Counted from the first letter of the stretch, positions 1 to 9,850 are shown. The stretch: 64,000 bases of DNA from Brachynemurus nebulosus (GCA_035578155.1 JAPWDM010000006.1:16074305-16138304); one strand, 5' to 3'. Notes: generated by a model not told the origin, from the letters alone. Numbers and translations are program-made.

Positions 1-720
1 AAAAAATATCTTCATAAAAGCCTTCCAGTTTACTATTTAAGTTCCTTTTTTAATATTTAAAAGTAAAACACAAAGGCAATTGGCGGATAAGCATGGATAG
101 AAATGCCCTCGTACGAATTGTGTTGGCTTTTTCCCTGTTAACTTCTATCGGCACAAAATTGAAATTTACTGAGATTCAGCCTTTAAAAACTTAAAATCTT
201 TTTATAAAGCCCCGATCAACCGGACACTCATTATCAGTTTTGAAACCACCAAAATTACAAATCGCTTGTGGACTTTCAATTATATTTCGCTTGTAGACAC
301 TCAATACCGAAGAAATTTTTTTTTATTTTTTATTTTTTTTGTTTTTTTTGAACGAAAAAATATCTTTATAAAGGCCTTCCAGTTTACTATTTAAGGTCCT
401 TTTTTAATATTTAAAACTAAAACATAAAGGCAATTAGCGGATAAACATGGGCAGGAATGCCCTCGTACGAATTGTGTTGGTTTTTGTTCTGCTACCTGTT
501 TTCGGCACAAAATTGAAATTTACTGAGATACAGCCCTTAAATACTTAAAACCTTTTTTTAAAGCCTCGATCAGCCGAACACTCATGACCAGTTTTGAAAC
601 CAACAAAATGACAATTCGGTTGTAGACTTTCAATCACATTTCGCTTGTAAACATTCAATACCGAAGATGAAGGGGAAAATTCGACTACCGTGATGGGGCC
701 CCGCTGCTCACGGCGTTTTT
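1..720 (+). mobile_element. Right part of a Helentron-like element (family K), two tandem ~355-bp units
   Basis: Two diverged direct copies of one unit begin at about 1 and 355; both contain CCTCGTACGAATTGTGTTGG. The second unit runs into a terminal segment with GGGGAAAATTCGACTA and then a GC-rich hairpin at 688-713 (stem CCGTGA/TCACGG, loop containing GGGGCCCC), followed by a T run. The same terminal ~90 bp occurs at 32560-32652 after different upstream sequence, so it is the 3' end of a mobile family. A subterminal inverted repeat followed by a hairpin is the layout known for non-autonomous Helentrons. The left end lies outside the window. The class is inferred from structure only. Confidence 0.5.
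688..713 (+). repeat. GC-rich terminal hairpin of family K
   Basis: A 6-bp stem (CCGTGA/TCACGG) closes a 14-nt loop that contains the palindrome GGGGCCCC, followed by GGCG and T7. An identical hairpin is at 32620-32645. It stands out sharply from the AT-rich surroundings. Confidence 0.7.
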
Positions 721-1139
721 TTCATTATAATAAATAGTTTCTCCAAAAAAAAAAAATCCAAAAAAGTGTTTTTTTAGCACATCACTTGTAAAAGATTAGT
801 GTGTTAGATTTTTTTTTAAACTGTTCATTTATTGATATAAGCTACTGTACATTATAAATGTAAATCTGTTATATATTTTTCAATGTTCAGACTTTCAAAA
901 CGTTATTATGTATCCACATAAGTCCATTGTCCATACATTTATGTGTTTCTGAATGGGGATATTTTCATCATAAAAACCTATATATGGAAAATATATACAT
1001 TTTGAATTCCACAAGATACAATACATATTAATTCTGTTGTACCGTTTTGCGGTACATTCAAAACGATGAAGGTTGAAAGCTGAATGGAAAATACATACAC
1101 TATTTTATTAAACTTTTTCATAAGTTAACGCTCACTTAT
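721..1139. other. AT-rich sequence, nothing recognised
   Basis: No open frame over 60 codons and no repeat shared with the rest of the window was found here. Confidence 0.5.
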
Positions 1140-1231
1140 CATTGGCTGTCGCGCGTGATGACGTATCACGAGTTGAATATAACGATTGGTTAAAGTGTGC
1201 CGTTATTAAATGTGTACCGTGTTTGATTCAG
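1140..1231 (+). promoter_or_regulatory. Possible promoter and first non-coding exon
   Basis: This short, less AT-rich stretch has two ATTGG (inverted CCAAT) boxes, a CRE-like TGACGTA inside the small palindrome CGTGATGACGTATCACG, and ends in a good splice donor, CAG/GTTAGT, at 1231/1232. It is followed by a candidate acceptor-exon-donor at 1395-1443. The combination resembles the start of a gene with a non-coding first exon. There is no coding sequence or transcript evidence, so this is an inference. Confidence 0.22.
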
Positions 1232-1395
1232 GTTAGTACAATTCAATTGTTTGAATTCAACAAACCGCTCAACAGCTAACCGATCCGCTCAAAACTGTCA
1301 GACGCTTAAATTATTAGTTAGTTTATTTATTAAGTAGAATCTTTAACGGAAAGTTTTGTTCGGAATTGTTTGAAGAGTTTATTTTCCGTTTACAG

Positions 1396-1442
1396 GCAAG
1401 AAAAAGCGTCGTAATTTTGAAGAAATTTTATTTTAAAAAAAG
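1396..1442 (+). other. Candidate small 5' UTR exon
   Basis: A 47-bp segment lies between a pyrimidine-rich acceptor (TTTTCCGTTTACAG) and a near-consensus donor (AAG/GTAAGG). It has no ATG and has a stop in at least one frame, so it could only be untranslated. Such sites arise by chance in AT-rich DNA; the pairing with the donor at 1231 is the only support. Confidence 0.2.
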
Positions 1443-1530
1443 GTAAGGTACAAATTTTTTAGATTTTTTTTTTCACTTAAAAAGAAAATAAAACTTTGAT
1501 TTTTTTAATACTGTAAAATTTATATCTAAT

Positions 1531-2017
1531 AATAATATATTGTACAATAAGTGGGAAAAGAGGCTTATTTCTCACGAATATGAATTTGTTGCGCGAGTCC
1601 GCAGGGCGAGTGCAACAATACATATGAGTGAGAAATAATTTTTTTCCCACGTATTTTACACTATACTTTTTCTACGAGCACATTTTTTTTTCGTAAAATT
1701 TAATATAAATAATTAAAATAAAATTTAAATAAGTAGCAAAAATTTTTTAAATTTATAATGTCAGTGGTAAGATGTTCAAATTTTTGCCAAAGCATACTTT
1801 GAAACTATAGAAACAATAATAAATAATCAACATACATATGTATATTTTTATAATTACATGACATTATATATTAAATCAGACATAGCCAACTTTTTTATTA
1901 TATTAAGCCGTGCAAAATAATTGCCCACGCCTATTTCCACACAGTGTGGGCAATTGTTAATTTTTACATATAGTTAGCCGTGCGTAAAATGTTACTTTTA
2001 ATAGTAGGGGTAGAAAA
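1531..2017 (+). repeat. Dispersed direct repeat D, copy 1
   Basis: Nearly the whole segment recurs in the same orientation at 7258-7664. Copy 1 carries a ~95-bp imperfect palindrome at about 1550-1650 (outer arms GTGGGAAAA and TTTTTCCCAC, inner arms TTATTTCTCAC and GTGAGAAATAA) that is collapsed to one arm in copy 2. A second stem (ATTGCCCAC/GTGGGCAAT) lies at about 1920-1955. No terminal repeats define its ends, and it encodes nothing visible. Confidence 0.6.
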
Positions 2018-2190
2018 ATTTAATTTCAGTTGTCTTGCTGAATAAACTCGAATCAGAATTGGTTAAAAATAACTATTTTTTTTTTTTTCTATAAAATAAA
2101 GTTATAAAATTAGACTTTAGATTTTTACTTTCAATGATTTCAGTTTAAAATTTGAAACGTTAATTATAACTTTTACCAAATTTTTCAGAC

Positions 2191-2359
2191 TTTACGTATT
2201 TATAATATTAATAGATTTGAGCGTTACTTTATGGTACTACATATTTGTAATACTTTATGGTATTCCATATTTGTAATATTTGACAATATTGTCACAGCTT
2301 CAAAATAAAAGTGGTATTTTTGCGAAGTAAAATATTTGTTTATTATTTACGTATTTATA
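2191..2359 (-). mobile_element. Family M hairpin element, copy 1, with 14-bp TSD
   Basis: The element (about 2205-2345) is flanked by the exact 14-bp direct repeat TTTACGTATTTATA at 2191-2204 and 2346-2359. It has the family tail (ATTAATAGATTTGAGCGTTA) and one hairpin arm ending TTTGTTTATTA. The other arm is mostly lost, and part of the tail, containing CTTTATGGTATTCC, is repeated in tandem. Three more copies with different 13-15 bp flanking repeats are at 6018, 40969 and 42309. Confidence 0.75.
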
Positions 2360-2492
2360 TTTATAGCCTACATTTTATCGGTAAAAAATTGGTACTGGAA
2401 GTTGAAATACTTTTTTTTATGTGACTCTAATTGCTTCCAAACTGCTCGATTGAAATCAGCAAAAATAAATTTGTTTTAATTACTTATTATTA

Positions 2493-2708
2493 CACGAGGG
2501 GTTTGTATTTTTTCGAATAAATTTGGGTTTGTCTAACGAAAATTTGTTGTCTAGAAATTTAACGAGAAGAATTGTAAACTAACAAAAACGCGACAGCGGA
2601 GCTGAAGCGTTTTTAGGTTGACAATTCTTCGAGTTAAATTGCTGTCAGGTAAGAAATTTGAGTTGTAGAAAACACAAATTTATTCAGAAAAAATATAAAA
2701 CACAAGTG
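2493..2708 (+). mobile_element. Palindromic TA-MITE, family H, copy 1 (216 bp)
   Basis: TA dinucleotides flank a fold-back beginning CACGAGGGGTTTGTATTTTT and ending in the inverted equivalent ACACAAGTG. The centre holds a long stem around ACGCGACAGCGGAGCTGAAG. Copies of 218 bp lie at 5485-5702 and, inverted, at 7020-7237; a truncated one is at about 48512-48660. TA target and fold-back form suggest a Tc1/mariner-type MITE. Confidence 0.6.
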
Positions 2709-2709
2709 T

Positions 2710-2935
2710 AATACGGTAAGACAATTTAACGGGTAAAATAAATTAGTATAATTCATGTTATTATTTAATAAATTGTTACCATGGTTCTGAAATCAGTTAA
2801 GTTTACCAATACGAATTTTTGTTTCGTTTTTATCGTATTTACCTACAGTGAAATGACCATAATAAAAGTGACAAAACTACAATATTCTTATGAAACTTGA
2901 TACACAGGATAAGGATTGATAAACTGTCATCAAAT
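2710..2935 (-). repeat. Dispersed repeat A, fragment, minus orientation
   Basis: Directly abuts H copy 1 and matches, in reverse, part of the repeat at 6666-7018 and 12469-13551 (shared GTTACCATGGTTCTGAAATC). The same A-H pairing recurs at 5485-5960 and 6666-7237, so A and H move or duplicate as a unit here. Confidence 0.6.
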
Positions 2936-4390
2936 TCTTATATAATAATATTTTTTACGTCAATTAATTGCTCTTAATTAACTTCATCTAATTATAGATA
3001 AAATATAGGCAATTTGACGTACGTTATGATCTGTCATTTGCATATATTCTTTAATAATTAATTTTATTAGTTTGGTAATAATTATGTTATCAATAACATA
3101 TTTTTTTTTATTATTCAGAAAAATTAATATATTATGAAAAGCATTATTTTCCAGAATTTGATGATTAAATTGATGACTTTTTTCGTTCATAAATAACTAA
3201 ATAATTAAATTTTTATTGGGATAATTACTGATTTCAATAGGGCAATAAAATAAGAGTTTTCGAATTTTCGGTGCTAAATGTGTTCCGGTCTGTATTTTGA
3301 TTAAGAGAATGTACTCGAAAAAATTTTCGAGCGTTCAGATTCTAAATCCAGATTCGTCCCTTTCTAATTGAAGATTGGACTTTAAAATCAAAATTATTTT
3401 ACTGTGATCCTTTACATTACAATTTTCTTAAGGACACAATGTTTTTTTTTTATTGATAATTCTCGTGTAAAAATTTTAAGAAAGATTTGTGAGAACGAAA
3501 AAATAGGTAATTAAAAATTACATTTGCATTGAAAGCAATTTGAAAACTTTTACTACAACTCTGTAAGTGTAAAAACAGTACGATTATTTTCAATTTTCTT
3601 GTAATGCAATGCAGAGAACGTAAAGGAAACTGCTTCCGGACATTTAGGTAGCTACGTTCCGTTTGAAAACTCTATGTAAATCAGTTGAAACGTTATTATT
3701 ATTTTTTGTTTTCTTTTGTTTAAATATTTTTACGGACAGAACGGAAAATTTAAATAACATTTCATGAAATTAATTATTTAAAAATATATCTATCTACTTT
3801 TTAAATAAAATTATACTTGAAAAAATATTCCCAGACACTTTTGATAGTTTCTTTGTCAACAGATAATTGTGACTGGATTCATTGCAAAATATTTAATACT
3901 ATTAAAAATATAATTTTGAAAAACAAAAATCAGTGGATATCAATATGTACTGCTTAGAATTTTCAAATCAGTTAAAATCAAACGAAAATAGTTTACTCTA
4001 ATTGAAAATATTTCACTCTTCTTTACAGTATTGCATCACTTTTTTAACTTTGTGAAGATGAAATATAATTATGTCAAATATTTAAAAAACTAAATAAAAA
4101 CCCCTGATTAAGAACACTGGTGTAGTGTTGAAAAGTGTACGACAAGGACAAAAAAGAAGGAAACCTACAAAAGTGTCTGGGAATATTTTTTCAACTATTG
4201 AGACTTTTCGCTCAGCTTCACACTTCACAGGAATACTTTCCGATTTACGATTCACAAAAAAAATCGAAGCAATTTTACAAAGGTTACAAGAATATTTTGA
4301 ACTGAAAATTCGTTTTTTAAAAACGAATAAATGGACCTTTTTATAAACATTTTAAAACTGGTTTTGCAAGAAGTAGAAAATTTTCCTTTT
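2936..4390. other. AT-rich sequence, no identifiable feature
   Basis: A 73-codon open frame at 4125-4346 with a lysine/arginine-rich N-terminus is the only notable item. It resembles no family I know, has no repeat copy in the window, and is not supported as a gene. No structured repeats were seen in the remainder. Confidence 0.5.
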
Positions 4391-5202
4391 TATAACACCT
4401 GCTTCTAAAGTTCAATATTCGAGCGTTGTGTAGTGGGCGTAAAGAGCAGTTTTTTATATCATTGTAAAACAAATGACAGTAACTGTGCGCGAAAGTACAA
4501 GTGTGCGTGAAAGTAGCTAAAACTATGCGAGAAAATAATGATATTCATTTATCAGTGATAATCATATTCAAATTAACATGGAAACGATCAACAAATTAAT
4601 AAAAAAAAACAACGTTCTACAAATTAATAAAAATTGCTTAAAAATAATTAATTTTTTTCTCTCTATTAAACTTTAGAAGCCGTCGTTATAAAATAGTTAT
4701 TTTCGATACATATGCGTAAAGAGAGGTATTCTAGTAGGCTTAAATTCAGGCACGAGTCTAAGAGACTGACGTGTACACAACGAGATCGAGTGCGTAAGCG
4801 CACGAGATCTCGTTGTGTATACGTCAGTCCCTTTAGCGAGTGCTCCAATTTAAGCCTACCGGATACCTTTCTTTACGCATACGTATCGAACATAATTTTT
4901 TATAACGACGGCTTCTAAAGTTTAACAGAGAGAAAAAAATTAATTATTTTTAAGCAATTTTTATTAATTTGTAGAACGTTGTTGTTTTTTTTATTAATTT
5001 GTTGATCGTTTCCATGTTAATTTGAATATGATTATCACTGATAAATGAATATCATTATTTTCTCGCATAGTTTTAGCTACTTTCACGCACACTTGTACTT
5101 TCGCGCACAGTTACTGTCATTTGTTTTACAATGATATAAAAAACTGCTCTTTACGCCCACTACACAATGCTCGAATATTGAATTTTAGAAGCAGGTGTTA
5201 TA
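4391..5202. repeat. ~810-bp palindrome X-P-X'
   Basis: Segment X (4391-4690) and its inverted copy X' (4901-5202) flank palindrome P. X itself ends in inverted repeats (CTTCTAAAGTTCAA and TTAAACTTTAGAAG), so it looks like a small TIR element of about 300 bp bounded by TATAA. The two X copies are nearly identical base for base. Reciprocal open frames on both strands here are by-products of the symmetry. It may be a fold-back transposon, an inverted duplication or an assembly chimera. Confidence 0.75.
4702..4890. repeat. Palindrome P, copy 1
   Basis: Inverted arms start TTCGATACATATGCGTAAAG and pass through GAGGTATTCTAGTAGGC to a centre rich in CGAGATCTCG-type sequence. The right arm carries several mismatches compared with copy 2. 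The GAGGTATTCTAGT core resembles the terminus of the element at 17034-17677. Confidence 0.75.
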
Positions 5203-5211
5203 AAAAATTAT

Positions 5212-5402
5212 GTTCGATACGTATGCGTAAAGAGAGGTATTCTAGTAGGCTTAAATTCGGGCACGAGTCTAAGGGACTGACGTATACACAACGAGATCTC
5301 GTGCGCTTGCGCACTCGATCTCGTTGTGTATACGTCAGTCCCTTAGACTCGTGCCCGAATTTAAGCCTACTAGAATACCTCTCTTTACGCATATGTATCG
5401 AA
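5212..5402. repeat. Palindrome P, copy 2 (near perfect)
   Basis: About 80-90 bp arms are almost perfectly complementary around a short centre (GTGCGCTTGCGCAC), with outer ends TTCGATACGTATGCGTAAAG and their inverse. It follows X' just as copy 1 follows X, giving X-P-X'-P. Open frames on either strand here are palindrome artefacts. Confidence 0.8.
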
Positions 5403-5484
5403 AATAACTATAACATAATTAATATTTTACCTTAAAGAGTAAAAATACAATGTAAAGTACTTTTTATTCACTTATTACTAGGTA

Positions 5485-5702
5485 CACGAGAGGTTTGTAT
5501 TTTTTCGAATAAATTTGTGTTTATCTAACGAAAATTTGTTGCCTAGTAATTTAACGAGAAAAACTGTCAACTAAAAAAAAAACGCAACAGCGAAGCTGAA
5601 GCGTTTTTGTTAGTTGACAGTTATTCGAGTAAAATTGCTTTTAGGCAAGAAATTTGAGTTGTAGAAAATACAAATTTATTCGAAAAAAATATAAAACAAG
5701 TG
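5485..5702 (+). mobile_element. Palindromic TA-MITE, family H, copy 2 (218 bp)
   Basis: Flanked by TA at 5483-5484 and 5703-5704. It begins CACGAGAGGTTTGTATTTTT and folds back around a centre (CGCAACAGCGAAGCTGAAGC). Exactly the same length as the inverted copy at 7020-7237. Confidence 0.65.
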
Positions 5703-5960
5703 TAATACGATAAGATAATTTAACGAATAAAATAAATTAGTATAATTCATACTATTATTTAATACATTGTTACCATGGTTCTGAAATCAGTTAAATTTAC
5801 CAGTACGAATATTTGTTTCGTTTTTATCGTATTTACCTACTGTGAAATGACTAATGAAATGTTTTGTACCATTTTTTTCGCTGTAAAAATCTATCCTAAC
5901 TTTTTTCCCATGGTAAAAGTGAAAAAACTACAATATTCTTATGGAACTTGATACGCATGA
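5703..5960 (-). repeat. Dispersed repeat A, fragment, minus orientation
   Basis: Inverse match to 6760-7018, including ACCATGGTTCTGAAATCAG and the TTTTTTCCCATGGTAAAAGT stretch. Together with H copy 2 it forms the left arm of a large inverted repeat whose right arm is 6666-7237. Confidence 0.65.
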
Positions 5961-6017
5961 GTTAAATTGTCTATTTTGAAGAGTACGATTCGTCAATCTT
6001 AAAATTTTGCCAATTAG

Positions 6018-6201
6018 TTATTTTGTTATAATATTAATAGATTTGAGCGTTACTTTATGGTATTCCATATTTGTAAATAATAAACAAATATTTTACTTTG
6101 AAAAATACCACTTTTATTTTGAAACTATGATAATATTGTTTCAAAATAAAAGTGGTATTTTGCAAAGTAAAGTATTTGTTTATTAATTATTTTGTTATAA
6201 T
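6018..6201 (-). mobile_element. Family M hairpin element, copy 2, with 15-bp TSD
   Basis: Element 6033-6186 is flanked by the exact 15-bp repeat TTATTTTGTTATAAT (6018-6032 and 6187-6201). On the minus strand it reads as a ~110-nt hairpin (arms include AAATAATAAACAAATA and AAAATACCACTTTTATTTT) followed by a ~45-nt tail ending CAAATCTATTAAT. One of the two complete copies. Confidence 0.85.
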
Positions 6202-6665
6202 TAAAAAGTTAATTATCCGAATTTCATGAAAATCTATTCAGGTATTCCTGACATAATTACCCGTCGAATGTAACCGGTCTGGAGACAATATCTCGTTTTC
6301 GAGATTTTTCAAAATTGAAACTTTCGGGCCCATTACAATAACTTCTTACTGGGAAGTTAAAAATTTGAAATGATGAAATGATACGAGGATACAAATTGAC
6401 GTTAGTTTATGTCCATCCTGTAATATATTCATGTACGAGCAACGAGCATGAAATAGTGGCTAACAGTAGGCAAAACATATTGATTCCATTAGTTACTTAA
6501 TCTTTATTATTAAATCTGTTTCATTTGCATTCAGATTTACCTATATATATTCAGCACTGTGTTGAATATCCCCATATGTAGAATTAGCCAACTGAATGTT
6601 CTCTGATTGAATCGATAATTACACGTTGTATTTTACTATCTAATCATTAATTGATTCTCAGTGTG
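6202..6665. other. Spacer between the inverted A-H arms
   Basis: AT-rich, with no open frame or shared repeat recognised. Confidence 0.4.
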
Positions 6666-7018
6666 AGAATTCACTTATCTAGATTCTAGTTCACTTAACT
6701 TAAAGTGAAATCAAAGCAATGATTTATTGCTAGATAAAACTTTGAGAGACAATTTAACTCATGTGTATCAAGTCCCATACGAATATTGTAGTTTTTTCAC
6801 TTTTACCATGGGAAAAAAAAAGTTAGGACAAATTTTTTCAGCGAAAAAAATGGCACACAAAATTCTATTGGTCATTTAATTGTAAGTAAACACGATAAAA
6901 ACGAAACAAAAATTTGCATTGGTAAATTTAACTGATTTCAGAACCATGGTAACAATGTATTAAATAATAATATGAATTATACTAATTTGTTTTATTCGTT
7001 AAATTGTCTTACCGTATT
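6666..7018 (+). repeat. Dispersed repeat A, complete copy
   Basis: Runs from GAGAATTCACTTATCTAGAT to the start of H copy 3. It also occurs at 12469-13551, where it is interrupted by a hAT element; this copy is the uninterrupted version (AATGTATTAAATAATAATAT at about 6953). No coding potential. Confidence 0.7.
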
Positions 7019-7019
7019 A

Positions 7020-7237
7020 CACTTGAGTTTTATATTTTTTTCGAATAAATTTGTGTTTTCTACAACTCAAATTTCTTGCCTAAAAGCAATTTAACTCGAA
7101 GAACTGTCAACCCAAAAACGCTTCAGCTTCGCTGTCGCGTTTCTGTTAGTTGACAGTGTTCTTCTCGTTAAATTGCCTGGCAACAAATTTTCGTTAGACA
7201 AACCCAAATTTATTCGAAAAAATACAAACCTCTCGTG
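7020..7237 (-). mobile_element. Palindromic TA-MITE, family H, copy 3 (218 bp)
   Basis: Bounded by TA at 7018-7019 and 7238-7239. It reads CACTTGAGTTTTATATTTTT into a fold-back with centre CGCTTCAGCTTCGCTGTCGC and ends CAAACCTCTCGTG. Inverted relative to copies 1 and 2. A 68-codon open frame on the minus strand is not coding. Confidence 0.65.
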
Positions 7238-7257
7238 TAATAATAAGTGAAAAAAAA

Positions 7258-7664
7258 TAGTATATTGTACAATAAGTGAGAAATAAGCTTTTCCCACGTA
7301 TTTTACACTATACTTTTTCTACGAGTACACTTTTTTCGTATAATTTAACATAAATAATTAAAATAAAATTTAAATAAGTAGTAACAATTTTTTAAATTTA
7401 TAATGTCAGTGGTAAGATGTTCAAATTTTTTCCAAAGCATACTTTGAAACTATGGAAACAATAATATATAATCAACATACATATGTATATTTTTGGAATT
7501 ACATATGACATTATATATTAAATCAGACATAGCCAACTTTTTAATTATATTAAGCCGTGCGAAATAATATCCCACGCCTATTTCCACACAGTGTGGGCAA
7601 TTGTTAATTTGTACATATAGTTAGCCGTGCGCAAAATGTTACTTTTAATAGTAGGAGTAGAAAA
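7258..7664 (+). repeat. Dispersed direct repeat D, copy 2
   Basis: Same orientation as 1531-2017 and very similar from TATATTGTACAATAAGTG to the end. It lacks one arm and the loop of the copy-1 palindrome, keeping only GTGAGAAATAA next to TTTTCCCACG. Confidence 0.6.
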
Positions 7665-8336
7665 TAGTATTTTTTTCATCTATAATAAAATTGTCAATGT
7701 AAAAATTTTGAAATTGATTTTGTTAATTGACTGTACACTTTTCAATTTCCATTCGCACAGAAATGGGCTTATCACAAACCAATTCCAATTTGACATTTGA
7801 TAATATGAAATTGTTTTATCACAAAAACATAAAAATTAAATTTTATATTTGAAGGGTGATAAAGTGATAATAATTCGATGTGAGTAACTAAACCAATGAT
7901 AAAACAAAGTAAAAAATAAAAATAATAAACTACAACGAAAATGCATTTGTTTATTTAACAAACCATACGGCGAGGTGTCGCGACGTTGCCATATAAATTT
8001 CAAATTTTATCCAATTAGATTAGATACAATATAATAACACTTTTGTATTGCTTTTTATCTTAATGGTTTGCACATGTAAATATTTAAATTTAGATTTTTT
8101 TTCTATTAGTTATATTTAAAATACGATAATTTCTTTATTTAATAGAAAATCAATAAAAACATTCATAAAGTGCGTGATAGATACGCATTAAGGCAAGATT
8201 TCTCAGTAGCGAAAATTTTTGTATAGTTTTTGAAGTAAAATATAGAACATTTAAGTTATATTTCTTACAGTTAATCATAAAAATAGATAAATCTGTTCAA
8301 AAATGTTATTTGCACATGTATTACTACACGGAGAGA
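7665..8336. other. AT-rich sequence, nothing recognised
   Basis: No repeat shared with the rest of the window, and no open frame worth reporting. Confidence 0.4.
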
Positions 8337-8488
8337 AAATTCCTATAAAAATTACTGTGCTCATACTACAATCGACGTGTAACAGGCGAACATATCCAAT
8401 TATTGTACGGTAAAATTGGATATGTTCGCCTGTTACACGTCGATTGTAGTATCAGCACAGTAATTTTTATAGGAATTTTCTCTCCGTG
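8337..8488. mobile_element. Palindromic TA-MITE, family E, short copy (152 bp)
   Basis: TA at 8335-8336 and 8489-8490 flank an almost perfect palindrome: CACGGAGAGAAAATTCCTAT at the left and its complement at the right, centre ATTGTACGGTAAAATTGG. Longer relatives with the same ends are at 27713, 37791 and 44048. TA target and long TIRs suggest Tc1/mariner ancestry. It could form a long dsRNA if transcribed. Confidence 0.8.
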
Positions 8489-8689
8489 TAATGTTGATAA
8501 TATAATACATATAATATAATTTTTAATTATTTGTGTTTTTTATATTTTTTTTTATCATTTTATTGTCATTGTGTTTATTTTATTAAAAATGTGTATGTTC
8601 GCACATGTTGAATTATTTCGTGAATTTATTTATATAAAGTTTTCCTTTTTTATATAATTCTTTAAAAATGTTTCTGGTCTGTGTGATCC

Positions 8690-8860
8690 CATAGTGATCC
8701 ACAATCACTATGACTTTACTATTCAGTGGCCCATAATCACTATAACCTTACTACCCAGTGATTCATAATCACTATGACCTTACTACCTAGTGGCCCATAA
8801 TCACTGTATCTTATTACTCAGTGATCCACAATCACTATGACCTTACTACCCAAGTTCTGT
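8690..8860. repeat. Minisatellite, five ~32-bp units
   Basis: The core AATCACT recurs at 8703, 8734, 8767, 8799 and 8830. Each unit includes a small dyad of the form AGTGATCCACAATCACT followed by ATGACCTTACTACCC. It directly precedes a LINE-like tail. Confidence 0.8.
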
Positions 8861-8869
8861 CTAGTTATT

Positions 8870-9366
8870 AATTTTAAACTCTTTTTGGGTTCCCTGACGG
8901 GCAATTTTGACCTCACATTAAATTTGCTCATAATTCAATAGTATTTGAGAAGAAATTTCTTCAGAATCCTGGGCAATCTAATATAATATGGCCTATGTCA
9001 GCCTGGAATTGTTTCGCTTCCCAACAGTAAAAAAAAAATTTCAAAATCAGTTAGGTAGTTGATTTTTGGAGCTTTTGCGGTCCCCAGGACTCTGGCGAAC
9101 CTCTGCAATATAGCCAAATGTCAAATTGGAACATTTTAATTTTGTAACAGTGAAAAAATTTTCAAGATCAATTGAGTAGTTCACTTTAGACACTTTTTGT
9201 GTCCCTAGAGTCCAGAAGACCTCATAATCTCATATAACATAGCCTATGTGAATCTGGAATAGTTTAGTTTTCTTACAGCGAAAAAATTTTCAAAATCGGT
9301 TCAGTACTTTTTGAGTTTACTTCGAACATACAAACAAATTTTCTGTCTTTATTATATTAGTACAGA
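8870..9366 (+). repeat. LINE/RTE-like 3' tail with ~130-bp tandem units
   Basis: About three imperfect ~130-bp units share AGCCTATGTGAATCTGGAAT-like and TTTCAAAATCGGTTCAGTA-like stretches. The end reads CAAACAAATTTTCTGTCTTT and then ATTATATTAGTACAGATA. This resembles the 3' ends of many insect RTE-like and related non-autonomous retroelements. No reverse transcriptase is present. Confidence 0.45.
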
Positions 9367-9850
9367 TATAGTTTTTTACGATTTTATTATTTTTATTGGA
9401 ATAATTTAAAATGTTGATGGATTTAAATTGGAACACGCTGTACGCGTGATAACACGAATCAACATTATAAAATTTGACACAACCAATAAAATTTCTTTTT
9501 TTATAAATTAAGGTAAAAGTTATTTTGGGTGGAAATTATGTAAATTTTTTTTTTTTTTTGAAAATATTTTTTAGTTTAATAATATGGAACGGTAACAATG
9601 TACACAACTGAATTCGCATCTTTTTTGTCAATTTTAAGCAGCGACATCAGCATTATTTGGATTATAAATAGGGATATTTCATTTTTGCCGTATGTAACCA
9701 CTTTTCACATCTTGATGTGGTCTTTTTCCACTCGTACAAATAACGAGCGAAAAACTTGTTGACATTTTAATTCTGTTAATAAATGACTGTGGAAGAAATG
9801 TGTACAGTGAAACCTCTGCAGACATCGTTAATCTGTTTTAAGATACTTAA

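Noticed and set aside
4125..4346. 73-codon Lys/Arg-rich frame
   Set aside because: No recognised domain, no second copy, and length within chance expectation; kept only as a remark.
4666..5435. Four similar open frames on both strands around 4.7-5.4 kb
   Set aside because: They arise because palindrome P reads nearly the same on both strands; there is no domain and no independent coding evidence.
1531..7664. Repeat D copies as LTRs of a 6-kb retrotransposon
   Set aside because: No TG...CA ends, no primer-binding site or polypurine tract, and no pol coding sequence between; the interior is a mosaic of unrelated repeats.
8690..8860. Regularly spaced repeats as a CRISPR-like array
   Set aside because: No unique spacers, the host is eukaryotic, and the units are contiguous minisatellite copies.
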